Position numbers and translations under genes: made by a program
Shown here: positions 11,424 through 18,704 of the stretch, in pieces
How positions within the stretch are numbered: position 1 is the stretch's first letter
Layout: every line of letters starts with the position of its first letter
Source: Bryobacterales bacterium
GTDB taxonomy: Bacteria; Acidobacteriota; Terriglobia; Bryobacterales; Bryobacteraceae
Direction: 5' to 3'
Length of the DNA stretch: 64,000 nucleotides
Assembly: GCA_020847045.1 (NCBI GenBank)
Contig: JADLCT010000006.1
Location: forward strand, 1-64,000
Notes under the pieces: generated by a model
The model's database searches: none
Seen by the model: the letters and a program-made list of their open reading frames with translations, nothing else
What the model was told of the DNA's origin: nothing

Positions 11424-12365
11424 ATGAGACTGAACCGCCGTCTATTCCTGGGCGCCGCCGCCGTCCTGCCGCTGCCGGCCGCCCAAGGCCCTTATAAGGT
11501 GGGAATCACCACGAACACACGCGGTGGATGGGAAAAGGATGTCTGGCTGAGTTTCCGTGAGGCGCGCCAGGCGGGATACCGCTGGGTGGAGACCTTCTGG
11601 GGCTACCTCACCGAATTCGACGGCAAGCCCGCCGAGTTGAAGTCACGCGTGGACGATATGGGATTGGGGTTCACCACCATATCCAACTCCGGCCCCATGG
11701 AGATGAACTTCCAGGACCCCTCGCGGCACGACGCCATCGTCGCCGGCCACGTCAAGCTGGCGCGGTTCATCCGGGCGTTGGGGTGCGATCACCTGAAGAT
11801 CAACCTCGGTCCGAGACGCCCCACAGGCACAACGGACGAGGATCTGCGCCACATGGCCGCCGTGCTGGACCGTGTGGGCAAGGCCACGCACGAAGAGGGA
11901 GTGCGTCTGGCCATCCACGCCCATATGTGGTCCCAGTTTGAAACCCGGAAGGAGATCGACTCCGTCCTGGGGCACACCGATCCGCGCCGCGTCTGGTTCG
12001 TGCTGGACACGGGCCACATCACCATGGCCGGAATCGACCCCGTGGAACTCACCCGCACCCTGGGCCACCGCATCGTCGAATTCCACCTGAAGGATTGCAA
12101 GCCTGAGAACCGCGGCGGCGCCCGCGCCCGCCTGGACAAACCGGACATGATGAACGACCCGCCTTTCTTCCCGCTCGGCAGCGGCGGCGTCGATTTCCCC
12201 GGCATCAAGCGCGAGTTGGAACGGATTCACTGGAAAGGCGCGTTGACTGTGGAACTGGACAGCTCCCCCTTCCGTCCACCCCTACAGAGCGCCATCATGA
12301 GCCACGATTACCTGAAGAAAAAATTAGGGATTGATCCGGCGGCATCTGCACCCAACCCTCTGTAG
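11424..12365 (+). CDS. Tat-exported sugar phosphate isomerase/epimerase-like protein (xylose isomerase-like TIM barrel)
   Basis: A 313-residue protein starting at ATG 11424, six bases after GGGAGGA. The N-terminus MRLNRRLFLGAAAVLPLPAA is a twin-arginine signal. The body is an AP-endonuclease-2/xylose-isomerase-like TIM barrel with metal-ligand candidates in LAIHAHMWSQFE, LDTGHITMAG, EFHLKDCK and VELD. Such proteins are common in acidobacteria and planctomycetes, where they are annotated as sugar phosphate isomerase/epimerase. An exported location means phosphorylated sugars are unlikely substrates; free sugars are more plausible. It stands alone, 95 bases from the divergent uvrB start. Confidence 0.87.
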   Translation: MRLNRRLFLGAAAVLPLPAAQGPYKVGITTNTRGGWEKDVWLSFREARQAGYRWVETFWGYLTEFDGKPAELKSRVDDMGLGFTTISNSGPMEMNFQDPSRHDAIVAGHVKLARFIRALGCDHLKINLGPRRPTGTTDEDLRHMAAVLDRVGKATHEEGVRLAIHAHMWSQFETRKEIDSVLGHTDPRRVWFVLDTGHITMAGIDPVELTRTLGHRIVEFHLKDCKPENRGGARARLDKPDMMNDPPFFPLGSGGVDFPGIKRELERIHWKGALTVELDSSPFRPPLQSAIMSHDYLKKKLGIDPAASAPNPL

Positions 12366-12553
12366 AACTCGGCGGCCGCGGTCGATATGAGGGGTAACGG
12401 CAATCCAGCGGGTGCGGAAGAGGGATTCCACGGAGCAATCCTGAACGAGAGGGTTTGACGGGATCACCGCCGGGTCCTGAGTGGCCTCCAAACTCGAGCT
12501 GCCGCGCACGTTCGCGGTGGTATGCTGAGATTGATTCGGAGAAAGGGATCGCT

Positions 12554-12853
12554 TTGGACGAGAAGTTGAAGGAACTCATGCAGGAGTTGGGCAACGCGAT
12601 TAACGAATCGCTGTCCGATTCGGAGAGGATCGCCGCGGCCATCGGTGAGATCCGGCGCGCCGGCTACGACGTCTTCCTCGTCCTGGAAGCAACCATCGGA
12701 TTCAACAAGCGCACCGACGATGGCGAGGCGGAGCTCGAGGAATCAGCGGAAGCCGCAGTCAGCACCTCGCCAGGCAAACTCGTCTGGACCTCGCAGGACC
12801 AGAAGTTCCTTCGGGCTCTCAAAATTACCGCCGAAGAAGAGTACAGCGACTAA
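12554..12853 (+). CDS. Small acidic helical protein of unknown function
   Basis: The frame is open from 12455, but TTG 12554 is preferred because GGAGAAAGG at 12538-12546 sits at a normal ribosome-binding distance; the product is then 99 residues. The N-terminal half is predicted helical (LKELMQELGNAINESLSD) and the C-terminal half is rich in Glu. No known family was recognised. No signal peptide or membrane segment is seen. It converges on the glycosyltransferase, and its TAA and the opposite TAG share bases 12850-12853. Confidence 0.6.
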   Translation: MDEKLKELMQELGNAINESLSDSERIAAAIGEIRRAGYDVFLVLEATIGFNKRTDDGEAELEESAEAAVSTSPGKLVWTSQDQKFLRALKITAEEEYSD

Positions 12854-13896
12854 CGCCCGCCCGCGGACGCGGCCAGTTCGCGATAAACATTCCAGGTTTG
12901 ATCCACGGCGGACTGCCATGTGAACCGCGCCACTCGCTCATAGCCCGCCGCGCTGAATTGTTCCCGCAACGCCCGCACGCTCATCAGCGCCGCCAACCCA
13001 TCGGAGATTGAGGTCACATCCAGCGGGTCAACCAGCATCGCCGCACCGCCCGCCACCTCGCGCAAGGCGCCACTATGTGATGTGAGCACCGCCGCGCCAG
13101 CCGCCATCGCCTCCAGCACGGGTATCCCAAACCCCTCATCCAACGAGGGAAAAGCGAAAATCGAGGCCTCTTCATACAGCCGCGCCCGTGTGGAGTCGGA
13201 GACATATCCTGTCTGCACGATATCCCGCGAACGCGAACTCTCCGCAATCCGCCTCAGAATCCGTTCGCTGTCGAAACCTGTCGAACCGGCGAGCACAAGC
13301 TTCCAGCCAGGCGGCGTGCGCTCAAAGGCCTCCACCAGACGCATCGTATTCTTGCGCCGCTGGAGCGCGCCCACCGAAAGGATGGTTTTCGCCCTCTCAC
13401 TTTGCGGCGGCCCGGGCTCTCTTTGCGGCACGCCGTGCGGCACCACGCGAATGCGGGCGGCGGGCACGCCGAGCAGATCCTCCACCTGCTGCGCGGTGAA
13501 CTGCGAGACGGCGATGATGAGATCGCTTCGCTCGGCCGCCTCCCGCGCCTGGGCGGCGAAGCGGGCGCGAAACTCGGGCGTGGAGTAGTCGGCGGTCATC
13601 ACGAACAGGTCGTGAAAAGTCGACACGGTCCGGGCCGCGCGCCGTACGGGGAGCCGCTGGTTCAAGCCGTGAAACACATCGCAGGCGGGAGGCCAGGAAT
13701 CCAGAAGAAGCCGCCGCCGGACATGGCGTGGCGGAATCAAAGGCAGGCTGCGGACAAAGCGGTGCGGACGATAGCACCAAAGGTAGTTGGCTTCGGCATG
13801 GTGCGTGGCCAGACCGTCCAGAAGCTGGCGCGAATAAACCCCCACGCCGGAAAGGCGGTCGCCTACGCTATAGGTGGCGTCCAGCGCTACTCTCAA
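12850..13896 (-). CDS. Glycosyltransferase family 4 (GT-B fold)
   Basis: A 348-residue retaining glycosyltransferase. The N-terminal domain begins MRVALDATYS with the GVGVYSRQL loop. The C-terminal nucleotide-sugar domain has VGALQRRKN, and FAFPSLDEGFGIPVLEAMAAG carries the E-x7-E-like donor-binding motif of GT4 mannosyl/glucosyl-transferases. No membrane segment is seen, so it probably works on the cytoplasmic face in polysaccharide or glycan assembly. Its ATG lies 29 bases inside the end of the receiver-GGDEF gene, which suggests coupling in the leftward bEBP / receiver / glycosyltransferase operon. Confidence 0.92.
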   Translation of the reverse strand: MRVALDATYSVGDRLSGVGVYSRQLLDGLATHHAEANYLWCYRPHRFVRSLPLIPPRHVRRRLLLDSWPPACDVFHGLNQRLPVRRAARTVSTFHDLFVMTADYSTPEFRARFAAQAREAAERSDLIIAVSQFTAQQVEDLLGVPAARIRVVPHGVPQREPGPPQSERAKTILSVGALQRRKNTMRLVEAFERTPPGWKLVLAGSTGFDSERILRRIAESSRSRDIVQTGYVSDSTRARLYEEASIFAFPSLDEGFGIPVLEAMAAGAAVLTSHSGALREVAGGAAMLVDPLDVTSISDGLAALMSVRALREQFSAAGYERVARFTWQSAVDQTWNVYRELAASAGGR

Positions 13897-14755
13897 ACGT
13901 CATATTGTCGCACGGCGGAGCGACGGCCCCCAGCCGCCGGTGCGCATGCAGCATCTCGTTCAAATGCTGCTCGAACTCGGTCGCGCACAGCACCGGACTG
14001 AGCAGCTTCAGCGCCGAAGCAGGAAACCGGATGCTCAACCGGCGTTCCAACGCCAGCGCTTCGTCGTAATTCCCTAACAAGGACGCCGCGGCGAACTGAC
14101 GTTGCCCGATGCGCGCCGTCAGATCGGCCGGCTCAAACGAGGCCCGCCACTGCTCCGCCATCGCCAGGTCGGCCAGGTCGTCACCCTCCGCCGGCGACGG
14201 CGGAACCATCACGGCCAGCGCCAGGTGCAGACCGTGGCGCGCGGCCAGTTGCGCCTCCCGGTTCACCAGATGGCGGAATCCACGGTCGTTGTACAACTGG
14301 GTGAGTTCGTCGTGCAGCGCCAGCGACTGACGGGCGCGCAGCACCTTGTGCCTCTCGGCGGCGCTGCGTATGGCGCACATGAGCGGCCAGCAGTCGAGCT
14401 CCTCCAGCAGAAGGTAATCTTGCGCCCCCTGACGCAGCAGACTCAGCGCCAGCGGTTCATCGTCCAGCGGCGCCAGCAGCACAATGGGCGTATCGGGCGC
14501 CGATGCCCGCAAGGAGTGGAACAGCGGCAGCGGTTCCCCGTCAGCCCCGGCTGTGTTCAACAGAATGGCTTCAAATCGCTGCGCGTTCAATAGCTCGCCC
14601 GCTTCCACGCCATCGGCCGCCAGAATCATGCGCATGGCCTGCGTCCATCCGCGGCGGAACCTGGTCTCCTCGAACTCCGCGAAGGCTTCCTGCACCAGAC
14701 GGATGCTGTCCGGCATCGTATCAACGAGTAGAATCTCAACAATCTGGCTTGGCAT
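13868..14755 (-). CDS. Degenerate receiver plus degenerate GGDEF-domain protein
   Basis: ATG 14755 follows GGGGAGCATATC, a good ribosome-binding site; the product is 295 residues. Residues 1-125 have receiver-domain layout (EILLVDTMPDS, then ILLNTAG, then DTPIVLLAPLDD). The phospho-acceptor Asp after beta-3 is Asn (LLN) and the conserved Lys near DYLLLEEL is missing. The second half starts with the GGDEF-type signature LHDELTQLYNDRGF, but the active-site loop reads RIGQRQFAA instead of RxGGDEF. Neither phosphorylation nor cyclic-di-GMP synthesis is expected. It may serve as a protein- or ligand-binding regulator for the sigma-54 activator encoded 61 bases upstream. Confidence 0.82.
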   Translation of the reverse strand: MPSQIVEILLVDTMPDSIRLVQEAFAEFEETRFRRGWTQAMRMILAADGVEAGELLNAQRFEAILLNTAGADGEPLPLFHSLRASAPDTPIVLLAPLDDEPLALSLLRQGAQDYLLLEELDCWPLMCAIRSAAERHKVLRARQSLALHDELTQLYNDRGFRHLVNREAQLAARHGLHLALAVMVPPSPAEGDDLADLAMAEQWRASFEPADLTARIGQRQFAAASLLGNYDEALALERRLSIRFPASALKLLSPVLCATEFEQHLNEMLHAHRRLGAVAPPCDNMTFESSAGRHL

Positions 14756-14816
14756 GATATGCTCCCCGTGTTCCCGATTGGTGAAGTGCCGGACCGGTGA
14801 GAAGATTCTCACAGAA

Positions 14817-15833
14817 TCAAACCGCTAACTGGTACTCCTTCAATTTGCGATAGAGAGTGGTGCGTCCGATTCCCAGAAGATGGGCGGCCACCCCGCGGTC
14901 TCCGTTGGTATACTCCAGAGCCTGCAGGATGGCGCGCCGTTCCATTTCAATGAGAGGGAGAATCGGAACTTCGGTTGCCGCCGGCCGTTCGGGCAGTTCC
15001 GCCCGGGCCGGAGGCTTCATAATGGCGGTGGAGCCAACGGCCGCCGCCATGCAGTGGGCTCGCCGGGCGTGCACGGAGTTTTGCACCGGCGATGGCAGGT
15101 CGTGCACGTGCAGCATCGGACCTGTGTTGATGGCCACCATCTGCTGAATACAGTTTTCCAGCTCACGCACGTTACCCGGCCATTCATAAGCGCGCAGGGC
15201 TTCCTGCGTTTCCGGCGTCAGCAGATGACCGTTGCCATACAACCGCAGGAAGTGTTCGATGAGCGGGTCGAGGTCTTCCATCCGCTCGCGCAAAGGCGCC
15301 AGACGGAGCGGCACCACGTTCAATCTATAATATAGGTCGCGCCGGAAGGTGCCCCGATCCACCTCTTTGGCCAGATCGCGGTTCGTGGCGGCCACCACCC
15401 GAAAGTCCGAACGCTTCTGCTGTAGCGAACCAACCGGACGAAACTCCTTCTCCTGCAACACGCGAAGCAGTTTTGCCTGCAAGTCGAGCGGCAACTCACC
15501 AATCTCATCGAAAAAAGCTGTCCCACCGTTGGCCATCTCGATCAAACCGAGTTTCGTGCCCACGGCCCCGGTAAATGCACCGCGCGCATGACCGAATAGT
15601 TCGCTCTCCATCAATGGACCGACCAGGCTGGAACAGTCGATGGTGACGAATGGTCCTTGCCCGGCTGCTTCGTGAATGGAACGCGCCACCAGATCCTTTC
15701 CCGTCCCGGTCTCCCCCAGAATCAGTACGGGCCAGCGGCCAACTGCAACTTTTTCAACATTGTGGAGTACTTGCCGGGTCTTTACAGACCGGCCGACAAT
15801 TCCCACAGGCTGGTTTCGTGTCGTTTCCCTCAT
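14817..15833 (-). CDS. Sigma-54-dependent transcriptional activator lacking a receiver domain (PspF-like architecture)
   Basis: A 338-residue enhancer-binding protein. The AAA+ domain starts almost at the N-terminus: Walker A GETGTGKD near residue 41, the sigma-54 contact loop GAFTGA, Walker B FFDEIGE, and RRDLYYRLNV. The arginine-rich PGNVRELEN follows. A Fis-type helix-turn-helix ends the protein (AAHLLGIGRTTLYRKLKEY). There is no N-terminal sensory or receiver domain, so control must come from a partner or from expression; the degenerate receiver-GGDEF protein next door is a candidate. GGGAG sits upstream of ATG 15833. No clear -24/-12 sigma-54 promoter was found nearby. Confidence 0.93.
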   Translation of the reverse strand: MRETTRNQPVGIVGRSVKTRQVLHNVEKVAVGRWPVLILGETGTGKDLVARSIHEAAGQGPFVTIDCSSLVGPLMESELFGHARGAFTGAVGTKLGLIEMANGGTAFFDEIGELPLDLQAKLLRVLQEKEFRPVGSLQQKRSDFRVVAATNRDLAKEVDRGTFRRDLYYRLNVVPLRLAPLRERMEDLDPLIEHFLRLYGNGHLLTPETQEALRAYEWPGNVRELENCIQQMVAINTGPMLHVHDLPSPVQNSVHARRAHCMAAAVGSTAIMKPPARAELPERPAATEVPILPLIEMERRAILQALEYTNGDRGVAAHLLGIGRTTLYRKLKEYQLAV

Positions 15834-16012
15834 TAACCCTGAACTCCCTCCAAGTAGGGCACTGCAACTACCAAAATGCTAGTGCGATGACTAAGGGATT
15901 ACTCTAGGGCAGAATCAGGTATTGCCTCAAGTCCACACAGGGTGGATATCTCAAAGTCAATTGAGGCCATTGCCCACCCTCAGCTAGGGGTATTTCCTTG
16001 AGAGAACCGGGA
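15834..16012. promoter_or_regulatory. Intergenic region with repeated TAGGGCA motifs
   Basis: Between the activator start and the rlpA stop lie 179 bases. TAGGGCA occurs at 15855-15861, 15905-15911 and 16014-16020 (the last overlaps the rlpA stop codon), with TAGGGG at 15985-15990. The region should hold the promoter of the leftward operon. Regularly repeated short motifs there could be operator sites for autoregulation, but this is inference from three copies. Confidence 0.3.
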
Positions 16013-16741
16013 CTAGGGCACCGAAACCGTATCTCTCCGCACCGCAAAGGCTTCAGGGAAATCCTGGCGAAGAACACCCGCCGCCGTCACTGCGGACGCC
16101 TCGTCCGCATAGACGCCGACGATCACCCGCCAGGTAGGGGCATCGCCCTCCCTAACCACCAGATCGGCGTGGCCGTATTTTTCCTGAAGCGCCGTTTGCA
16201 GCTTGGAGGCGCGCGCATGGTCGCGAAACGCTCCCACCTGAACACCAAAAGTCTTGCCCTCGAAGGGTGCCGGAGGCGAGGGAGGTTCGGACGGACCAAC
16301 GGGCGGCTTTGCCGGCCGAGGCGTCACGGCCTGTCTCGCATCGATCACTTTCAACTTCACCTTCGCGACACCCGGACCGAGCATATCGATCTGCCGCGCC
16401 GCCGCCTTCGAAAGATCGATCACGCGGCCGCGCACGAACGGACCACGATCCGTGATGCGGACATCCACCTCTTTGCCGTTGTCGAGATTGCGAACGCGCA
16501 CCCATGTGTCGAAGGCGAAGGTTCGATGCGCCGCGGTGTACCGCTCCATGTCATAGATCTCTCCGTTGGCGGCGCGCCGTCCGTGATACGGAGGTCCATA
16601 CCAACTCGCGATGCCTGTTTGCGACGCACCGGTGCGCGGCGTCTTCGCAACGCGCGCGCGTCTGCCGCCGCATGAGGAAGCGGTGACAGCGATGAACGCG
16701 GCGGCGAGCGCGGCGGGAAGCAAAACCCGCGGAAAGGGCAT
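16013..16741 (-). CDS. rlpA: RlpA-like septal lytic transglycosylase lipoprotein with SPOR domain
   Basis: A 242-residue envelope protein. The N-terminus ends in a lipobox (TASSC), so it should be a lipoprotein. The double-psi beta-barrel has the RlpA signatures GIASWYGPPYHGR, AANGEIYD, TAAHRTF and ITDRGPF, including the His and Asp used for lytic transglycosylase activity on denuded glycan strands. After a Pro-rich linker, a C-terminal SPOR domain (FGVQVGAFRDHARA) would bind denuded peptidoglycan at the division septum. It is transcribed leftward, away from the H1-like microgene, and the 181-base gap upstream holds that gene's promoter on the other strand. Confidence 0.93.
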   Translation of the reverse strand: MPFPRVLLPAALAAAFIAVTASSCGGRRARVAKTPRTGASQTGIASWYGPPYHGRRAANGEIYDMERYTAAHRTFAFDTWVRVRNLDNGKEVDVRITDRGPFVRGRVIDLSKAAARQIDMLGPGVAKVKLKVIDARQAVTPRPAKPPVGPSEPPSPPAPFEGKTFGVQVGAFRDHARASKLQTALQEKYGHADLVVREGDAPTWRVIVGVYADEASAVTAAGVLRQDFPEAFAVRRDTVSVP

Positions 16742-16834
16742 GAGACCTCTAAAACAATTCTAGAAAGAAACGTTGTAAAACAGAGAACGCGTGTTTCGTT
16801 CCGCGCCACGAAGCGCACGCGCGCGATTTTTTTC

Positions 16835-16863
16835 TTGACATTGCAATTCAGAGACCTTATATA
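16835..16863 (+). promoter_or_regulatory. Strong sigma-70-type promoter of the H1-like peptide gene
   Basis: A perfect -35 TTGACA at 16835-16840 is followed after exactly 17 bases by TATATA at 16858-16863, overlapping TATAAA at 16862-16867. It points at the small gene starting at 16923 and is the best consensus promoter visible in the window. Confidence 0.75.
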
Positions 16864-16874
16864 TAAAGCACGCT

Positions 16875-16894
16875 GCGATCTCACAAGGGATCGC
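16875..16894 (+). other. Inverted repeat in the 5' leader of the H1-like peptide gene
   Basis: GCGATC at 16875-16880 and GATCGC at 16889-16894 are exact inverted copies with an 8-base loop, just after the expected transcription start. It could be an RNA hairpin that affects stability or translation, or an operator. Confidence 0.5.
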
Positions 16895-16922
16895 AAATTT
16901 TGATGTTAGGGAGAATGAGTCG

Positions 16923-17021
16923 ATGAAGAACGCGACCAAGAAGGCGGCCAAGAAGGCAGCGAAGAAAGCTGTCAAGAAAGCCGCCAAGAAGGCCACGAAG
17001 AAGGCCGCAAAGAAGAAGTAA
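16923..17021 (+). CDS. Histone H1-like Lys/Ala-rich DNA-binding peptide (32 aa)
   Basis: A tiny gene encoding 32 residues made almost only of Lys and Ala in a repeating AKKA pattern, beginning MKNATKKAAKK and ending KKK, with two Thr and one Val. Such repeats match the C-terminal tails of bacterial histone H1-like proteins, which bind DNA or RNA through charge. A perfect-looking -35/-10 pair, a leader hairpin, AGGGAG upstream of the ATG and a strong terminator just downstream show it is its own transcription unit. The opposite-strand frame is a hydrophobic shadow. Function beyond nucleic-acid binding is inferred. Confidence 0.8.
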   Translation: MKNATKKAAKKAAKKAVKKAAKKATKKAAKKK

Positions 17022-17066
17022 GCTTCGGACCCCGGAAGGGGACGCAGCAAACAATTCCAAAGAGAG

Positions 17067-17090
17067 CCCCTCGCGAAAGCGAGGGGTTTT
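17067..17090 (+). terminator. Intrinsic terminator of the H1-like gene
   Basis: CCCCTCGC at 17067-17074, tetraloop GAAA, GCGAGGGG at 17079-17086, then TTTT and a further T-rich stretch. This is an 8-bp perfect GC-rich stem with a stable tetraloop and a U-tract. Confidence 0.92.
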
Positions 17091-17096
17091 CGATTT

Positions 17097-18056
17097 TCAG
17101 AGCGTCTTGTCCCGCCTCCACAACACCGCGCGGAAGCTTTCTCCCATCCCGAACAGCAAAGTCTTCAATTGCATCCGGAGGCCCGCCGGCATTGGCTCCG
17201 GAGCGTCCAGCGCCGATGCGAAATGGTCCTCCTCGCCTACCCGCGACAGCAGGCTCGCCATCGATTCGAAACGCTCCTCGCGAAAACCGTATGACCGCGC
17301 CGAGGCGCGCAGAGCATCGAAGTGCACATGCGCCGTCACGTCGTGATCGCCCGGCGAGCCGAGCACGTTGTCCAACGCCATGTGACGCCGGTAGCTCATC
17401 AGCGTGCCCTCGGGAAAACGGATCAACTCGCGCCGCGTCACGCCATAGTCGATCACAAGAAGCCACCCGCTCTCCATGCGCGCGGCGAGTTCAGCGAGCA
17501 ACCGGTCCGCTCCCAGGTTCACTTCGATGATGAAATTTTCCTGATCCAACGCGTAGCGTGAGAGCCACTCGCTTTGCTCACGCGATGGCGCACCTTCTTC
17601 GCTCCACGCGAACGCTCCCTGATGAAATGTGACGCGCCGCTCCACCCACTCACCATCGCGCCGGACAAACACATCCACCGGCAGCGCATCGAACAGTTCG
17701 TTGGCGAACACGAAGCCTCGAAACCGCTCCGGCAACGCGCCACGCCGCGCATCGACCGGCAGGTAGGAATCAAAAAAGGGCCGCAACGCCTCTGCGCCCG
17801 CGCCCCAATCGACGAACAGCTCCTCGCCGCACTGCTGCACCAGCCGCGCCAGAAGCCGTCCGAATACCGGCTGCACCTGCGTCGCGGTGTAGAAGTCGCC
17901 TTCGCGTCCGAACGGCTGCGCGCCAGGGCGCGTGTAGTAGCCGAGCTCGGGATGATAGAGCGCCGCGTCCATGAATTTTGAGAAGGGAATTGATCCTTCC
18001 CGCGCGATCGCATCGCGTAGTTGTTCAGCAAGCAAGAGAGAAAACGGAGACGGCAC
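17097..18056 (-). CDS. MidA/NDUFAF7-family SAM-dependent methyltransferase (DUF185)
   Basis: A 319-residue protein with the family hallmarks IPFSKFMDAALYHPELGYYT and EGDFYTATQVQPVFG. The SAM-binding VDWGAGAEAL, FANELFDALPVDVF and LVIDYGVTRREL complete the Rossmann-like methyltransferase core. In eukaryotes the family methylates a complex I subunit arginine; bacterial roles are not settled. It lies opposite a hypothetical gene with only 27 bases between the two starts, and its stop falls just past the H1-like gene terminator. Confidence 0.92.
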   Translation of the reverse strand: MPSPFSLLLAEQLRDAIAREGSIPFSKFMDAALYHPELGYYTRPGAQPFGREGDFYTATQVQPVFGRLLARLVQQCGEELFVDWGAGAEALRPFFDSYLPVDARRGALPERFRGFVFANELFDALPVDVFVRRDGEWVERRVTFHQGAFAWSEEGAPSREQSEWLSRYALDQENFIIEVNLGADRLLAELAARMESGWLLVIDYGVTRRELIRFPEGTLMSYRRHMALDNVLGSPGDHDVTAHVHFDALRASARSYGFREERFESMASLLSRVGEEDHFASALDAPEPMPAGLRMQLKTLLFGMGESFRAVLWRRDKTL

Positions 18057-18083
18057 TCTGAGTCAACATTGTAAGATGCGGGC

Positions 18084-18704
18084 ATGGGCCTACCGGCGCA
18101 GGTTCGCGTAAAGTTGAGCTCGGAAGCCGCTGGATCGATCGCCATCACGCCTGTTGTCGTGCAGGAGATGGCGCTGGCCGATCTGTTGGAGCATGTGCTC
18201 GCCTCAACCGGCGGCAAGCAACTGGAGCGGATTGGAGAGACGCTCCGGCGCGGCACGCTGGTCAGCGGCGCATCCCGGCTGCGCTGGGAGGGATTCGAAG
18301 CGGAGTTCGAAACCCTCTCGGCGTTGCTGTCCCGCTTTCCCGACCCCGATCCCGCGAGGCCCTTCCGTGCGGAGGACTGTCGCGGGCTTCTTTTTCTCGG
18401 CCCGGCGGCCAGGCTGGAGTTTACGCGCGAGGCGGCCGCGCGGCGGCGTTTCCTGCGGCGCCGTTCGTTCTGGGACGCCGTCCTCGAACATTCCGCCCGC
18501 CTCGTCTACGAGTCCTACTCCTATCGCGCCCGCGCCGACCTCTATGCCGTCCCGTTCACACAAGCCGAAGCGGCGGCTCTGCGCGAGCAGGCCGCGCTGC
18601 TCAGCTTTCCGTCTTTGGCGCGGCAGGTAGCAGCTTCTTCTTTCGACCGGCTCCAGCTGAGCGTGGTCCGGGCGAACGCTTCGCATTCTTCGATTTCGAC
18701 TTGA
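18084..18704 (+). CDS. Protein of unknown function
   Basis: The frame gives 206 residues, rich in Arg and Leu and probably mostly helical, with no signal peptide or membrane segment. It starts with short beta-like VRVKLSSEAAGSIAITPVVV and continues into helices (LADLLEHVLAST). No family was recognised. The last 104 bases overlap, in antisense, the 3' end of der, so either the tail of one gene is dispensable or this start/stop is real but unusual. The divergent neighbour is midA, 27 bases away. Coding potential is supported by the GC-rich third positions in the first two thirds. Confidence 0.6.
   Translation: MGLPAQVRVKLSSEAAGSIAITPVVVQEMALADLLEHVLASTGGKQLERIGETLRRGTLVSGASRLRWEGFEAEFETLSALLSRFPDPDPARPFRAEDCRGLLFLGPAARLEFTREAAARRRFLRRRSFWDAVLEHSARLVYESYSYRARADLYAVPFTQAEAAALREQAALLSFPSLARQVAASSFDRLQLSVVRANASHSSIST

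Noticed and set aside
12295..12642. 115-residue leftward frame near the small acidic protein
   Set aside because: It runs across a promoter region and through the rightward gene in antisense, without a ribosome-binding site or family resemblance.
15834..16012. Sigma-54 -24/-12 promoter
   Set aside because: No GG-N10-GC pair of acceptable match was found in the gap.
16760..17050. Hydrophobic FFAAFFVAF-like leftward frame as a membrane protein
   Set aside because: It is the complement of the AKKA repeat; the rightward gene has promoter, ribosome-binding site and terminator.
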